From contig NZ_CP107811.1 in the NCBI RefSeq assembly GCF_036346105.1, positions 2,114,501-2,178,500 on the forward strand: a stretch of 64,000 nt of DNA. The letters are read 5' to 3'. Made by a program: the position numbers and the translations under genes. The stretch's first letter is position 1. The number at the start of each line of letters is the position of its first letter. This stretch comes from Streptomyces sp. NBC_00539 (lineage in GTDB: Bacteria > Actinomycetota > Actinomycetes > Streptomycetales > Streptomycetaceae). Of this stretch, positions 35,702 through 44,283 are shown piece by piece. The notes beneath the pieces are model-generated. The model had not been told where the DNA came from, did not search any database, and saw nothing but the letters and a program-made list of their open reading frames with translations.

Positions 35702-35720
35702 ACCCGGCGGTATGCCGGGT
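35702..35720. repeat. Inverted repeat beside the DnaA boxes
   Basis: ACCCGGC-GGTAT-GCCGGGT, perfect 7-bp arms, 8 bp from the first box. Confidence 0.5.
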
Positions 35721-35727
35721 GACGCGC

Positions 35728-35754
35728 TTGTCCACACCGTCCGGGTTGTCCACA
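35728..35754 (+). promoter_or_regulatory. Two perfect streptomycete DnaA boxes
   Basis: TTGTCCACA occurs at 35728-35736 and again at 35746-35754, same orientation, 18 bp start to start. The nonamer equals the preferred box of Streptomyces DnaA. They lie between the divergent rpsB and LytM-like genes, so they may affect rpsB-tsf transcription or titrate DnaA. Confidence 0.7.
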
Positions 35755-35796
35755 GGCCCGGACGCCGCCCGGAGGCGGCGCGGGAGGCTGTCCCGC

Positions 35797-36264
35797 ATGA
35801 CGACACTGCTGCTCACCCTGCTCGTGGCGCTGTCCCAGGCGCTCACCTCCGCCGTCCGCCCGCTGCCGCCGCCCCTGGTGGTGGCGCGGTGGTGGGACCC
35901 GCCCCCGACGCCGTACGCGGCCGGTCACCGGGGGGTGGACCTGGCGGCGCCCGTGGGGGCGCGGCTGCGCGCCGTGGGGCCCGGCCGGGTGTACTACGCC
36001 GGGCAGGTCGCGGGGCGCGGGGTGCTGTCCCTGACCCTGCCGGGCGGCCTGCGCACCACGTACGAGCCGGTCCGGCCGCTCGTGGCGGAGGGCGAGGAGG
36101 TCGCGGCGGGGCAGGTGGTGGCGGTGCTGACGGAGGGCGCCCACTGCCAGGAGCCCTGCCTGCACTGGGGGCTGCTGGCGGGCGGTACGTACCTCAACCC
36201 GCTGACCCTGCTCCCGCGCCCGGCCCCGAGGCTGCTCCCGACGTCGCCGCCGGGCGGCGGCTGA
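35797..36264 (+). CDS. M23/LytM-domain exported protein, probably non-catalytic
   Basis: A 155-residue protein with a short Sec-type signal ([16 protein letters not shown]) and an M23 fold: HRGVDLAAP provides the first zinc ligands (H, D), but the later HxH reads CLHWG, so the catalytic first histidine is cysteine. LytM homologues of this form often act as activators or binders of peptidoglycan rather than hydrolases. GGGAGG lies about 8 bases before ATG 35797. It converges on tetR across a repeat array. Confidence 0.75.
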   Translation: MTTLLLTLLVALSQALTSAVRPLPPPLVVARWWDPPPTPYAAGHRGVDLAAPVGARLRAVGPGRVYYAGQVAGRGVLSLTLPGGLRTTYEPVRPLVAEGEEVAAGQVVAVLTEGAHCQEPCLHWGLLAGGTYLNPLTLLPRPAPRLLPTSPPGGG

Positions 36265-36270
36265 GACCGG

Positions 36271-36405
36271 CGCCGCTCGGGCCCGGACCGCTCGGGCCAC
36301 GACCGCTCGGGCCACGACCGCTCGGGCCACGACCGCTCAGGCCCGGACCGCCCAGCCCCGGACCGCCCAGCCCCGGACCGCCCAGCCCCGGACCGCTCAG
36401 CCCCG
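36271..36405. repeat. 15-bp tandem repeat, nine units
   Basis: Units such as GACCGCTCGGGCCAC (36286, 36301, 36316) grade into GACCGCCCAGCCCCG (36346, 36361, 36376) and GACCGCTCAGCCCCG (36391). The last unit includes the tetR stop codon. Confidence 0.9.
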
Positions 36406-36978
36406 GACGCCGCGCAGGGCCATCGCGACCGCCGCCTCCGTCACCACGGCCGGGTCCTCGGCGGCGCCGAGCTCGATCCGCCGGACCGCCGCGTCCACGA
36501 CCCCCTGGAGCAGCATCGCGGCCAGCTTCGGCTCCGCCTGGCCGAGGGCGCCCAGCGCCTCGACGATCATCGCGACCAGTCCGCCGTGCGCCGCGCGGAT
36601 CTTCTCCCGCGCACCGGCGTCCAGCTCACTGGCCGAGATCGCCACCACCGCCCGGTGGCGGCGGTCCCCGACCAGCCCGAGCTGGCTGCGGACGTAGGCC
36701 TCGATCTTCGTCTCGGGCGTCGGGGCCGCCTCCATCGCCGCTTCGATCTCGGCGGCCCAGACGGGGAAGTCCACCGCGCACAGCTCCTCGACGACCGCCG
36801 CGCGGGAGCGGAAGTACTCGTACACGGAGGACCGGGCGAGCCCGGTGCGCTGGGCCAGGGCGGGGAAGGTCAGGGCCTCCGTACCGCCTTCGGACAGCAG
36901 GGAACGGGCGGCGTCCAACAGGGCGTCGCGCTGCATCGACCGGTGCTCGGCCACGGAGGCCGCTCGAATCCTTGGCAC
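36397..36978 (-). CDS. TetR-family transcriptional regulator
   Basis: A 193-residue regulator. Its N-terminal helix-turn-helix (about 20-65) reads LLDAARSLLSEGGTEALTFPALAQRTGLARSSVYEYFRSRAAVVEEL, the standard TetR_N pattern; the C-terminal domain is unrelated to families I recognise. GTG 36978 is accepted as start, ATG 36936 being an alternative. Targets unknown. Its 3' end lies within the 15-bp repeats, so the last residues may vary between strains. Confidence 0.8.
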   Translation of the reverse strand: MPRIRAASVAEHRSMQRDALLDAARSLLSEGGTEALTFPALAQRTGLARSSVYEYFRSRAAVVEELCAVDFPVWAAEIEAAMEAAPTPETKIEAYVRSQLGLVGDRRHRAVVAISASELDAGAREKIRAAHGGLVAMIVEALGALGQAEPKLAAMLLQGVVDAAVRRIELGAAEDPAVVTEAAVAMALRGVRG

Positions 36979-37063
36979 CCGACCACTCTACGGAGCAACG
37001 GCCGCCAGGACACGGGTCATCGACGCAAGGGGCGGCCGGCCGCGCCGCCGACCGTGCCCGTCG

Positions 37064-37903
37064 TCACCGGCCGACGTCCGCGAGCTTGGCCCGCAGCTGG
37101 AGCACGGACTTGGTGTGGATCTGGCTGACCCGGCTCTCGGTGACGCCCAGCACGTTGCCGATCTCCGCGAGGGTGAGGCCCTCGTAGTAGTACAGGGTGA
37201 CGACCGTCTTCTCCCGCTCGGGCAGCGTGTTGATCGCGCGGGCCAGCAGTCTGCGCAGCTCGCGGTCCTCGGCCACCTCCACCGGGTCGTCGGCGGCGTG
37301 GTCCTCCAGGGTGTCCATGAGCGAGAGGCGGTCCCCGCCTTCGCCGCCGACGTGCAGCAGCTCCTCCAGGGCGACCACGTTCGCCAGCGACAGCTGGCTG
37401 AACACGGTGTGGAGCTCCTCCACCCCGATCCCCATCTCCCCGGCCACCTCGTGCTCGGTCGGGGTGCGCCGCAGCTGGGCCTCCAGCGTGGCGTACGCGC
37501 GCTCCACGGCCCGCGCCTTCTGCCGGACCGAGCGGGGGATCCAGTCCAGCGCCCGCAGTTCGTCGATCATCGCGCCGCGGATCCGGGTGATGGCGTACGT
37601 CTCGAACTTGATGGACCGCTCGATGTCGAACTTCTCGATGGCGTCGATGAGCCCGAAGACGCCGGAGGAGACGAAGTCGGCCTGTTCGACGTTGGGCGGC
37701 AGGCCCACGCTGACCCGGCCGGCCACGTACTTCACCAGCGGTGAGTAGTGCAGGATCAGCTGCTCCCGCAGCCTCTCGTCACCCGAGTCCTTGTACGAGC
37801 GCCACAGCACCTCCAGGGACGAGGGCGCGGTGGACCGCACACTGCCGCCGCGGGCAGCGGGGGGCACCGCAGCGCGGTCAGACCCTGAGGTGTGCTGGGG
37901 CAT
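37064..37903 (-). CDS. whiG: Sporulation sigma factor WhiG
   Basis: The 279-residue sigma factor has region 2 ([38 protein letters not shown], then [18 protein letters not shown]), region 3 and region 4 ([41 protein letters not shown]). This matches the FliA/SigD-like WhiG that directs early sporogenic genes in Streptomyces aerial hyphae. AAGG precedes ATG 37903 by 7 bases. It lies between tetR and dprA, as in other streptomycetes. Confidence 0.93.
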   Translation of the reverse strand: MPQHTSGSDRAAVPPAARGGSVRSTAPSSLEVLWRSYKDSGDERLREQLILHYSPLVKYVAGRVSVGLPPNVEQADFVSSGVFGLIDAIEKFDIERSIKFETYAITRIRGAMIDELRALDWIPRSVRQKARAVERAYATLEAQLRRTPTEHEVAGEMGIGVEELHTVFSQLSLANVVALEELLHVGGEGGDRLSLMDTLEDHAADDPVEVAEDRELRRLLARAINTLPEREKTVVTLYYYEGLTLAEIGNVLGVTESRVSQIHTKSVLQLRAKLADVGR

Positions 37904-38112
37904 GCTTCGCCTTTGCCGGAGCCGGATTCCTTGGGAGCGTAGCGTGACGGAAGTGTCGCGGTGCGCGAAGAGTACGGGATGGCGCGGGGCCGCAAGAGCG
38001 CCCCGAACGGCACGGACGGGCCGGGACCGGCGCTTGGCGCACGGTCCCGGCGACCGCCCCCGGGAAGACCGCGTCTCTCATCGGCGTCACTCTTTCACCG
38101 GAACGCCCCAGG

Positions 38113-39423
38113 TCAACGACCGCCTCGCCGGGTGCCACCGGTTCGAGTGCCTCCCCGGGGCGTGCGCGCGGTCAACTGCCAGGCGTCGCCCTGCCGTTCG
38201 ACGAACCCCAGAGAGTGAAGTTCGTACAGTCTGCCGATGACTTCATCGGTGCCGGTGCCGGCGGCGAGGGCCACCTCCGCCAACTGCGCCGGGCGGCCCG
38301 CCGGGAGGGCTTCGAGCACCCGGGCGGCGGCCGGGTCCAGCAGGTCCCGGGGCAACACCGGGCCCCGCCGTTCGGGGGCCAGCTCGCCCATGCCGCCGAC
38401 CAGCTCGACCACCTCGGCCGCGTCCGTGACGAGCACCGCCTCGCCGCGCAGCAGTTCGTGGACACCGGCCGACAGGGAGCTGGTCGCGGGGCCCGGGACG
38501 CCCATCGTGAAGCGCCCCAGCTCACGGGCCCGTCTGGCGGTGACCAGGGAGCCGCTGCGCACGGCCGCCTCCACGACCACCGTGCCCCTGGTGAGGGCGG
38601 CGATGACCCGGTTGCGGAGCACGAACCGGCTCGGCGTGGGGTGGCTGCCGGGCGGCAGCTCGCCCAGCACCACACCTTGGCCCGCGATCCGGCCGAGCAG
38701 CCCGGCGTGGCCGCGCGGGTAGGCCACGTCCGCCCCGCAGGCCAGCACCGCGACCGTGGCTCCGCCCGAGGCGAGGGCCCCGCGGTGGGCCGCTCCGTCG
38801 ATCCCGTAGGCCGCCCCGGAGACCACCACCCAGCCGCGCTCGGCGAGACCGGCCGCCAGGGTCTGCGCCATGTGGGCCCCGTACGGGGTGCAGGCCCGGG
38901 CCCCGACCAGGGCGACCGAGCGCAGCGCCCAGGTCCGCAGGTCCGCCCCGCCGCGCACCCACAGCCCGACCGGCCGGGCGTCACCGAGGTCGTCCAGCTG
39001 GGTCGGCCACTGCGCCGACCCGGGGCAGATGAACCGCACCCCTGCTTCGGCGGCCTCCGCCAGGTCGCGCCGGGGGTCGGCGAGGGCGGCCCGTCTGCGG
39101 TATCCGGCGAGCCGCTCCGGCCCCACCCCGGTCGGGCGCCGCTCCCCCGGCTCCGGGTCCGTTCCGGTCAGCAGCCGTATCAGGCCCACGGCGCCGAACT
39201 CCCGCAGCCAGCGCCCGCCGTGCTCGTCCCCGGGCTCCAGCACCCGGGTCAGCGCGGCCCGCGCCAACAGCTCCGCCCCGGGGCCGCCCGACCCCGCCGC
39301 ACCGGGTTCCCGGGTCTCCGGCTCCGCCCCCTCCGCTCCGGCCGCCCGGGACCCACCGCCCGACTCCGGCTCCGCCGCTCCCGCCTGCCCGGGCCCGGCG
39401 TCCGGCTCTTCCCCGGGACTCAT
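38113..39423 (-). CDS. dprA: DNA-processing protein DprA
   Basis: A 436-residue Rossmann protein. After a 50-residue disordered Pro/Gly/Glu-rich tail come a helical domain and the DprA core: VALVGARACTPYGAHMAQ, VSGAAYGIDGAAHRGAL, SRFVLRNRVIAAL and VVEAAVRSGSLVTARRARELGR. A C-terminal winged-helix (about 365-425) follows. DprA loads RecA on single-stranded DNA during uptake. ATG 39423 overlaps the comM stop. Natural competence is not known in Streptomyces, so its role is open. Confidence 0.9.
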   Translation of the reverse strand: MSPGEEPDAGPGQAGAAEPESGGGSRAAGAEGAEPETREPGAAGSGGPGAELLARAALTRVLEPGDEHGGRWLREFGAVGLIRLLTGTDPEPGERRPTGVGPERLAGYRRRAALADPRRDLAEAAEAGVRFICPGSAQWPTQLDDLGDARPVGLWVRGGADLRTWALRSVALVGARACTPYGAHMAQTLAAGLAERGWVVVSGAAYGIDGAAHRGALASGGATVAVLACGADVAYPRGHAGLLGRIAGQGVVLGELPPGSHPTPSRFVLRNRVIAALTRGTVVVEAAVRSGSLVTARRARELGRFTMGVPGPATSSLSAGVHELLRGEAVLVTDAAEVVELVGGMGELAPERRGPVLPRDLLDPAAARVLEALPAGRPAQLAEVALAAGTGTDEVIGRLYELHSLGFVERQGDAWQLTARTPRGGTRTGGTRRGGR

Positions 39424-41045
39424 GACCCTGCCGCCATCGCCAGCGTCGCCCCGCGGGCGATCCCGGTGCGCAGCTCCAGCGCGACGGCCACGTCCAGGGC
39501 GTCGGGGCGCTCGTTGCCGCGCAGGTCGGCCACGGTCCAGGCGACCCGCAGCACCCGGTCCAGCCCCCGCGCCGTGAGCAGCCCCCGCTCCATGTCCCGC
39601 TCGGCCTGGGCCAGCGCGCCCGGGCCTGCCTGCCAGCGGGTGCGCAGCTCGTGCCCGGGCACCTCCGAGTTGAGCCGCCACGGGGTGCCGTCGAGCCGGG
39701 CGGCGGCCCGGTCGCGGGCTTCTCGGACCCGGTCGGCGACCACCGCGGTGGCTTCGCCCCGGCCGCCGTGCCCCAGCAGGTCGGAGCGGGTGACGGGTTC
39801 CACCTCCACGCGCAGGTCGACCCGGTCGAGCAGCGGCCCGGACAGTCTCGCCTGGTAGCGCCGGATCACCGAGGCCGGGCATTCGCAGCCGGCCCCTTGG
39901 AGCGTGTGCCGCCCGCACGGGCAGGGGTTGGCGGCGAGGACCATCAGGAAGCGGGCCGGCAGCCTTACCACCCCGGCGGCCCGGGCGATGACCACGTGCC
40001 CCGCTTCGAGGGGCTGGCGCAGCGCGTCCAGCGCCTTCGCGCCGAACTCGGCCGCCTCGTCCAGGAACAGCACGCCCCGGTGGGCCAGGGAGACCGCCCC
40101 GGGCCTGGGCACCCCCGCCCCGCCGCCGACCAGGGACTGCATGGTCGCGGAGTGGTGCGGGGCGCAGTAGGGCGGCCGGGCGAGCAGGGGTTCACCGGGC
40201 GGCAGGATTCCCGCGACCGAGTGGACAGCCGTCACCTCCAGGGAATCCTGTCGGGTGAGCGGCGGAAGGATCCAGGGCAGCCTTTCGGCGAGCATCGTCT
40301 TGCCCGCGCCCGGAGGCCCGCTGAGGAAGAGGTGGTGCCCTCCTGAGGCCGCCACCTCCAGGGCCCGGCGTGCCGCGTGCTGCCCGGCGACATCGGCGAG
40401 GTCCGGGAGGTCGGGGCCGTCCCCGCCGCCCCCGCGGGAGATTCCGGTGCCCAGCCCCGCGCCCGGTACCAGCAGCCCTGCCAGCATCGGATCGGGGCGC
40501 CCGGCGGCCGGGTCCTCTTCCTCGGGCACGACCCCGTCGGTCAGGACGGCGATCAGCTGCCGCAGGCTCCGTACCCCGAGCACCGAGACGTCCGGGACGA
40601 GCATCGCCTCGGCGGCGCACTGTTGCGGGACCACCACCTGCCGGTACCCGGCCTCGGCGGCGGCCAGGACGGCGGGCAGGACTCCCCGCACGGGCCGCAC
40701 CCGGCCGTCCAGACCGAGCTCCCCGATCAGGACCAGATCGGCGATGGCGCCCGGGTCGACCACCTCGGCGGCACCGAGCACGGCCGCCGCCACCGCCAGG
40801 TCGAAGCCGGCCCCGGACTTGGGTACGGAGGCCGGACTGAGTCCGACCGTGAGCTTCTTCTGCGGCCAGGACGCGCCGGAGTTGACCACCGCGGCCCGCA
40901 CCCGGTCCCGGCTCTCGACCAGCGTCTTGTCGGGAAGCCCCACCAGGGTGAAGGCCGCGACGCCCGGCTCCAGGTCGGCCTGGACCTCGACCACCACGCC
41001 CTCGACCCCCACCAGCGCCACCGAGCAGGCCCGCGCGAACCCCAT
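39420..41045 (-). CDS. comM: YifB/ComM-type Mg-chelatase-like AAA+ protein
   Basis: A 541-residue protein with an N-terminal Lon-like (S5 fold) domain, ACSVALVGVEGVVVEVQADLE and LPDKTLVESRDRVRAAV, followed by an AAA+ module with Walker A GPPGAGKT and the sensor region VLFLDEAAEFG, then a zinc motif NPCPCGRHTLQGAGCEC. ComM is a branch-migration helicase in recombination. ATG 41045 and stop both overlap neighbours by 4 bp (yraN-comM-dprA operon). Confidence 0.92.
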   Translation of the reverse strand: MGFARACSVALVGVEGVVVEVQADLEPGVAAFTLVGLPDKTLVESRDRVRAAVVNSGASWPQKKLTVGLSPASVPKSGAGFDLAVAAAVLGAAEVVDPGAIADLVLIGELGLDGRVRPVRGVLPAVLAAAEAGYRQVVVPQQCAAEAMLVPDVSVLGVRSLRQLIAVLTDGVVPEEEDPAAGRPDPMLAGLLVPGAGLGTGISRGGGGDGPDLPDLADVAGQHAARRALEVAASGGHHLFLSGPPGAGKTMLAERLPWILPPLTRQDSLEVTAVHSVAGILPPGEPLLARPPYCAPHHSATMQSLVGGGAGVPRPGAVSLAHRGVLFLDEAAEFGAKALDALRQPLEAGHVVIARAAGVVRLPARFLMVLAANPCPCGRHTLQGAGCECPASVIRRYQARLSGPLLDRVDLRVEVEPVTRSDLLGHGGRGEATAVVADRVREARDRAAARLDGTPWRLNSEVPGHELRTRWQAGPGALAQAERDMERGLLTARGLDRVLRVAWTVADLRGNERPDALDVAVALELRTGIARGATLAMAAGS

Positions 41046-41434
41046 CAGGCGGCCCCCCTGACGTGTTCCACCACGGGCGCACCGCGCCGCGGCAGCAGGA
41101 TCCCGACGAGGTCGATCCGCACGCCGCCCGGAGGGGGTCCCCCGTGATCGGCCAGCCAGCGCCCCGCGAGCCGGCGCAGCCGCTCGGCCTTGCCGGGCCG
41201 GACCGCGGCCATGGGGTGCTCGAACACCCCCTGCCCGGCCTCCCCCGCCCTGCGCGTCTTCACCTCGCACACGACGAGGCAGTCACCGTCCCGCGCGACG
41301 ATGTCGATCTCCCCGCTGCGGCACCGCCAGTTCCGGGCGATCACCGACATCCCGGACTCGGTGAGCCGCCGTACCGCCAGTTCCTCGCCGTACCGGCCCA
41401 ATGCCTGCTGCTGCGCCACGCTCTTCGCGTTCAT
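41045..41434 (-). CDS. yraN: YraN/UPF0102 nuclease-fold protein
   Basis: A 129-residue restriction-endonuclease-like protein: [12 protein letters not shown], then [21 protein letters not shown] with the Asp/Glu-x-Lys nuclease core intact, and a terminal DLVGIL. Family members are thought to act on Holliday-junction-like DNA, fitting the coupled comM and dprA genes. ATG 41434 is the start; a cluster of DnaA-box-like motifs lies 45 bp upstream. Confidence 0.88.
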   Translation of the reverse strand: MNAKSVAQQQALGRYGEELAVRRLTESGMSVIARNWRCRSGEIDIVARDGDCLVVCEVKTRRAGEAGQGVFEHPMAAVRPGKAERLRRLAGRWLADHGGPPPGGVRIDLVGILLPRRGAPVVEHVRGAA

Positions 41435-41479
41435 CCGGCACCACCTCCGGCACCGACGATCGCGCGTCCCCGTCCCCCG

Positions 41480-41516
41480 TGTGGATCTTGGTGGACAACA
41501 GGGGCGTTGTGGAAAA
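41480..41516 (-). promoter_or_regulatory. Three DnaA-box-like motifs upstream of yraN
   Basis: Read on the minus strand: TTTTCCACA (41508-41516), TTGTCCACC (41490-41498) and AGATCCACA (41480-41488), all in the same orientation. The first two match eight of nine positions of known boxes, the third seven. Confidence 0.4.
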
Positions 41517-41584
41517 CACGCTCACCCCTGCGGGTGACACGAGGCCCCCGGGCCGGCCCCGCCGCGGCTCCGGCGGCGGGCCGA

Positions 41585-41893
41585 TCAGCTGCCGGGAAGT
41601 TCGAGGTCGCTCTTGTTGAGCTCCTCGATGTTCACGTCCTTGAAGGTCAGCACGCGCACCTGCTTGACGAAGCGGGCCGGACGGTACATGTCCCAGACCC
41701 ACGCGTCGGCCATGGTGACCTCGAAGAAGACCTCCCCCTGGACCGAGTGCACCTGCATCTCGTAGTCGTTGGTGAGGTAGAAACGGCGTTCCGTCTCGAT
41801 CACGTACTTGAACAGACCGACGACGTCGCGGTACTCCCGATAGAGCTTCAGCTCCATCTCGGTCTCGTACTTTTCGAGGTCCTCGGCACTCAT
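41585..41893 (-). CDS. DUF2469 protein
   Basis: A 102-residue protein beginning MSAEDLEKYETEMELKLYREYRDVVGLF, highly characteristic of the small actinobacterial DUF2469 family; acidic and aromatic with no membrane segment. No function is known to me. ATG 41893 follows GGGGAA. It sits downstream of the Nudix and sipZ genes, consistent with the S. lividans sipZ operon described with unrelated genes. Confidence 0.88.
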   Translation of the reverse strand: MSAEDLEKYETEMELKLYREYRDVVGLFKYVIETERRFYLTNDYEMQVHSVQGEVFFEVTMADAWVWDMYRPARFVKQVRVLTFKDVNIEELNKSDLELPGS

Positions 41894-41948
41894 GGCATGT
41901 TCCCCTTCAGCCGTGCGTCCCCCTATTGTGCGCCAGAGCCCCGGGCCC

Positions 41949-42440
41949 CTAAACGATTTCGGGGGCCAGGACCACCGGCGCACCCGGAGGACCGTCGTCG
42001 AGCAGCGTACGGAGCAACCCGGCGAGTCTGGTCGGGTACACCGTCTCACGTGCCGAGAGAAGTTCCTCGGAGGTCCACCACCTCGCTCCCGTGACGGTGC
42101 GCCGCTCCAGCTCCGTGAACCCGGTCGTCACCGTCGCGGTCCGGCTCGTCCGGGCGAGGAAGTACCACTCGTCCTGTTCCCAGCGCCGTCCGTCGAAGGG
42201 GAAGGCGCAGTACCGGTGCCACAGGACCGGCCCCAGCTCCACGTCGGTGATGCCGGTCTCCTCCGCGAGTTCCCGCAGTGCGGCCTCCGCACGCGTCTCG
42301 GTGCCCTCCACCCCGCCGCCGGGGGTGAACCACCAGTCGTTCGCGGGGTCGCCCGGTTCGAAGCCGTGCAGCAGCAGGATCCGGTCCTGCGGGTCCAGCA
42401 GGATGACCCGGGACACCTTGCGGACCTCGTCAGCGGGCAT
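41949..42440 (-). CDS. Nudix hydrolase
   Basis: A 163-residue protein with Nudix box GGGVEGTETRAEAALRELAEETGI near residue 43-66. The N-terminus SRVILLDPQDRILLLHG forms the first beta strands. Substrate unknown; a role in nucleotide or ADP-ribose clean-up is the usual guess. ATG 42440 overlaps the sipZ stop by 11 bp, indicating co-translation. Confidence 0.82.
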   Translation of the reverse strand: MPADEVRKVSRVILLDPQDRILLLHGFEPGDPANDWWFTPGGGVEGTETRAEAALRELAEETGITDVELGPVLWHRYCAFPFDGRRWEQDEWYFLARTSRTATVTTGFTELERRTVTGARWWTSEELLSARETVYPTRLAGLLRTLLDDGPPGAPVVLAPEIV

Positions 42441-43230
42441 CGACGCGCTCCCGCCGGCGCCCGCGGCCCAGCACCCGCGTGACGGGCCCGTAGGCGGCCC
42501 CCAGCACCACGAGTGCGGCCCCGGCGACCACCGCGGCGAGCTGGAGCCGCAGCGGCCCCGGCCGGGAGGTCCCGCCGGGGAGCGCGGCGTACGTCCCGGG
42601 CCGCTCCACCATCGCCATCGACGGCCACGCCAGCGCGTCCACCCGGGCACTGACCGCCGAGCGGGCCACGGTCCCCTGTCCGCTCTCCTGGAGGTGGGCC
42701 CGGGAGTCCAGCGAGCCCGCGCGGTGGTCACCGAGCAGGAAGAGGTTGTCCTCGGGGACCTTCACCTCGAAGGTGGTGTCGGACGCGCCCCCGGGCACCG
42801 GGACGGTCGCCGGATCCAGGGGGGTGGGCCGGGCGTCGTCGAGGTAGGGCTCGTCCAGTTCCTTGCCGTTCACCGTGAGCTTGCCGCCCGTGCCGCAGCA
42901 CTTCACGGTGTCGCCGCCGACCGCGACCACCCGCTTGACCATGGGCGAGTCACTCCACATGGAATCAGTGAAGATGACCACGTCGCCGCGGCGCACCTGG
43001 TCGCCGTCGATCCGCTGTGCAAGCACCCGGTCGCCGGGCCGCACGGTCGGCACCATCGAGTCGGTCGGCACCGTGTACGGCTGGTAGGTCAGCGCCCCCC
43101 AGACGAAACCTCCGAGGAAGAGCACAAAGCCGATGGCCACGGCGATTCCCGACAACACGTTGCCGAGACCACCGTGGCCCTTGCCGCCGGCCCGTATGCC
43201 GTGCGTACCGCTCGCTCTTGTTCCGCCCAT
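42430..43230 (-). CDS. sipZ: Type I signal peptidase SipZ
   Basis: A 266-residue S26 peptidase. A short N-terminal tail leads to a membrane helix (about 30-50), then the catalytic serine in PTDSM (near 62), box C RPGDRV, and the lysine in MVKRVVAVGGDTV near 100. A second C-terminal helix (LAAVVAGAALVVLGAAY) makes it a two-anchor form. It cleaves Sec and Tat signal peptides outside the membrane. ATG 43230 is chosen by homology. It begins a new unit separated 43 bp from sipY. Confidence 0.87.
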   Translation of the reverse strand: MGGTRASGTHGIRAGGKGHGGLGNVLSGIAVAIGFVLFLGGFVWGALTYQPYTVPTDSMVPTVRPGDRVLAQRIDGDQVRRGDVVIFTDSMWSDSPMVKRVVAVGGDTVKCCGTGGKLTVNGKELDEPYLDDARPTPLDPATVPVPGGASDTTFEVKVPEDNLFLLGDHRAGSLDSRAHLQESGQGTVARSAVSARVDALAWPSMAMVERPGTYAALPGGTSRPGPLRLQLAAVVAGAALVVLGAAYGPVTRVLGRGRRRERVDAR

Positions 43231-43273
43231 TGCAGCAGCCCCCACACTCGGGATCGTCGACCTGGGCGGCACC

Positions 43274-44224
43274 CTACCCGGCGGTACGGCCGCCGGTCAG
43301 CTTCCGCCTGCGCCACAGGACGACGGGGACCGCGCCCGTCAGCCCCAGGGCCGCCGGCGCGAGTCCGACCGGCGCCAGCCCCGAGGCGTCGAGACCGAGT
43401 GCGGCGGCCTTGGCCTGGTGGCCGATGCCGGGCTGGTCGAAGGTGTCCGGAACCGGGAGGGTGGCCCAGCGGGTGACGGGCCACGCGACCACCACGGCCC
43501 GGCCGACGACGTCCTTGACCGGCACGAAGCCCTGGGTGGAGTCCTGCATGTGGTAGCGGGAGTCTTGCGAGTTCTGCCGGTGGTCGCCCATCACCCAGAT
43601 CTTGCCCTTGGGGACGGTGATCGGGCCGAACGGGGCGTCGTCGCAGGGCGTGTTGCCGGGGTAGATGTACGGCTCGTCGAGCGCCTTGCCGTTGACGACG
43701 ACCGGGCCGCCCCGCTTGCACTCGACCGTGTCACCGCCGATGGCGATGGTCCGCTTGATCAGGTCCTTCTCCTCGGCGGACGGCATCAGGCCGATCCAGC
43801 TGAGGGCCTTCTGCGCGAAGTTCGGCTCCGGGGTGGCCTCGCCCGCGAGCCAGTTGGCGGGGTCGTGGAAGACCACGACCTCACCGCGCTCGGGCTCCGA
43901 GCCGAACCACGGGGTCAGCTTGTCCACGAGCACCCGGTCACCGCGCTGGAGGGTGTTCTGCATCGACTCCGACGGGATCGAGAACGCCTGCACCAGGAAG
44001 GTCTTGATCAGCAGGGCCAGCAGCAGGGCGATGCCGATGAGGAGCGGCAGCTCCTTCCAGAACGAACGCTGGGGGCGCGCCCCGGCTCCGCCCTTCTCGG
44101 TCTCGCTCTCGACGCCGTCCTCCGGCCGCTCGGCACCTTCGTCGCGTCCGGACCGCGCGCCTACCGCCACATCCCCCACATCCACTCCCTCACTCGCAAT
44201 CGCCGCCCGTGCCGGTACGGACAC
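43274..44224 (-). CDS. sipY: Type I signal peptidase SipY
   Basis: A 316-residue S26 peptidase with a long cytoplasmic N-terminus of about 55 residues, one membrane helix (LLIGIALLLALLIKTFLVQ), catalytic IPSESM and lysine in DLIKRTIAIGGDT, plus a C-terminal hydrophobic segment and RRRK anchor. GTG 44224 has GGAGGGGAGG immediately upstream. Adjacent paralogues may divide substrates; all keep the dyad. Confidence 0.88.
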   Translation of the reverse strand: MSVPARAAIASEGVDVGDVAVGARSGRDEGAERPEDGVESETEKGGAGARPQRSFWKELPLLIGIALLLALLIKTFLVQAFSIPSESMQNTLQRGDRVLVDKLTPWFGSEPERGEVVVFHDPANWLAGEATPEPNFAQKALSWIGLMPSAEEKDLIKRTIAIGGDTVECKRGGPVVVNGKALDEPYIYPGNTPCDDAPFGPITVPKGKIWVMGDHRQNSQDSRYHMQDSTQGFVPVKDVVGRAVVVAWPVTRWATLPVPDTFDQPGIGHQAKAAALGLDASGLAPVGLAPAALGLTGAVPVVLWRRRKLTGGRTAG

Positions 44225-44283
44225 GGGCCCTCCCCTCCCTTAACGAGCGGGAGTTCCCTAAGGCGCGGGAGACCGAGGACACA

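Noticed and set aside
36271-36405. Tandem repeats as a CRISPR array
   Set aside because: Units are contiguous, 15 bp, without unique spacers and with no cas genes.
37904-38112. A BldD box upstream of whiG
   Set aside because: Only half-sites (TCACTC, GCGTGA) are visible; no full pseudo-palindrome could be matched.
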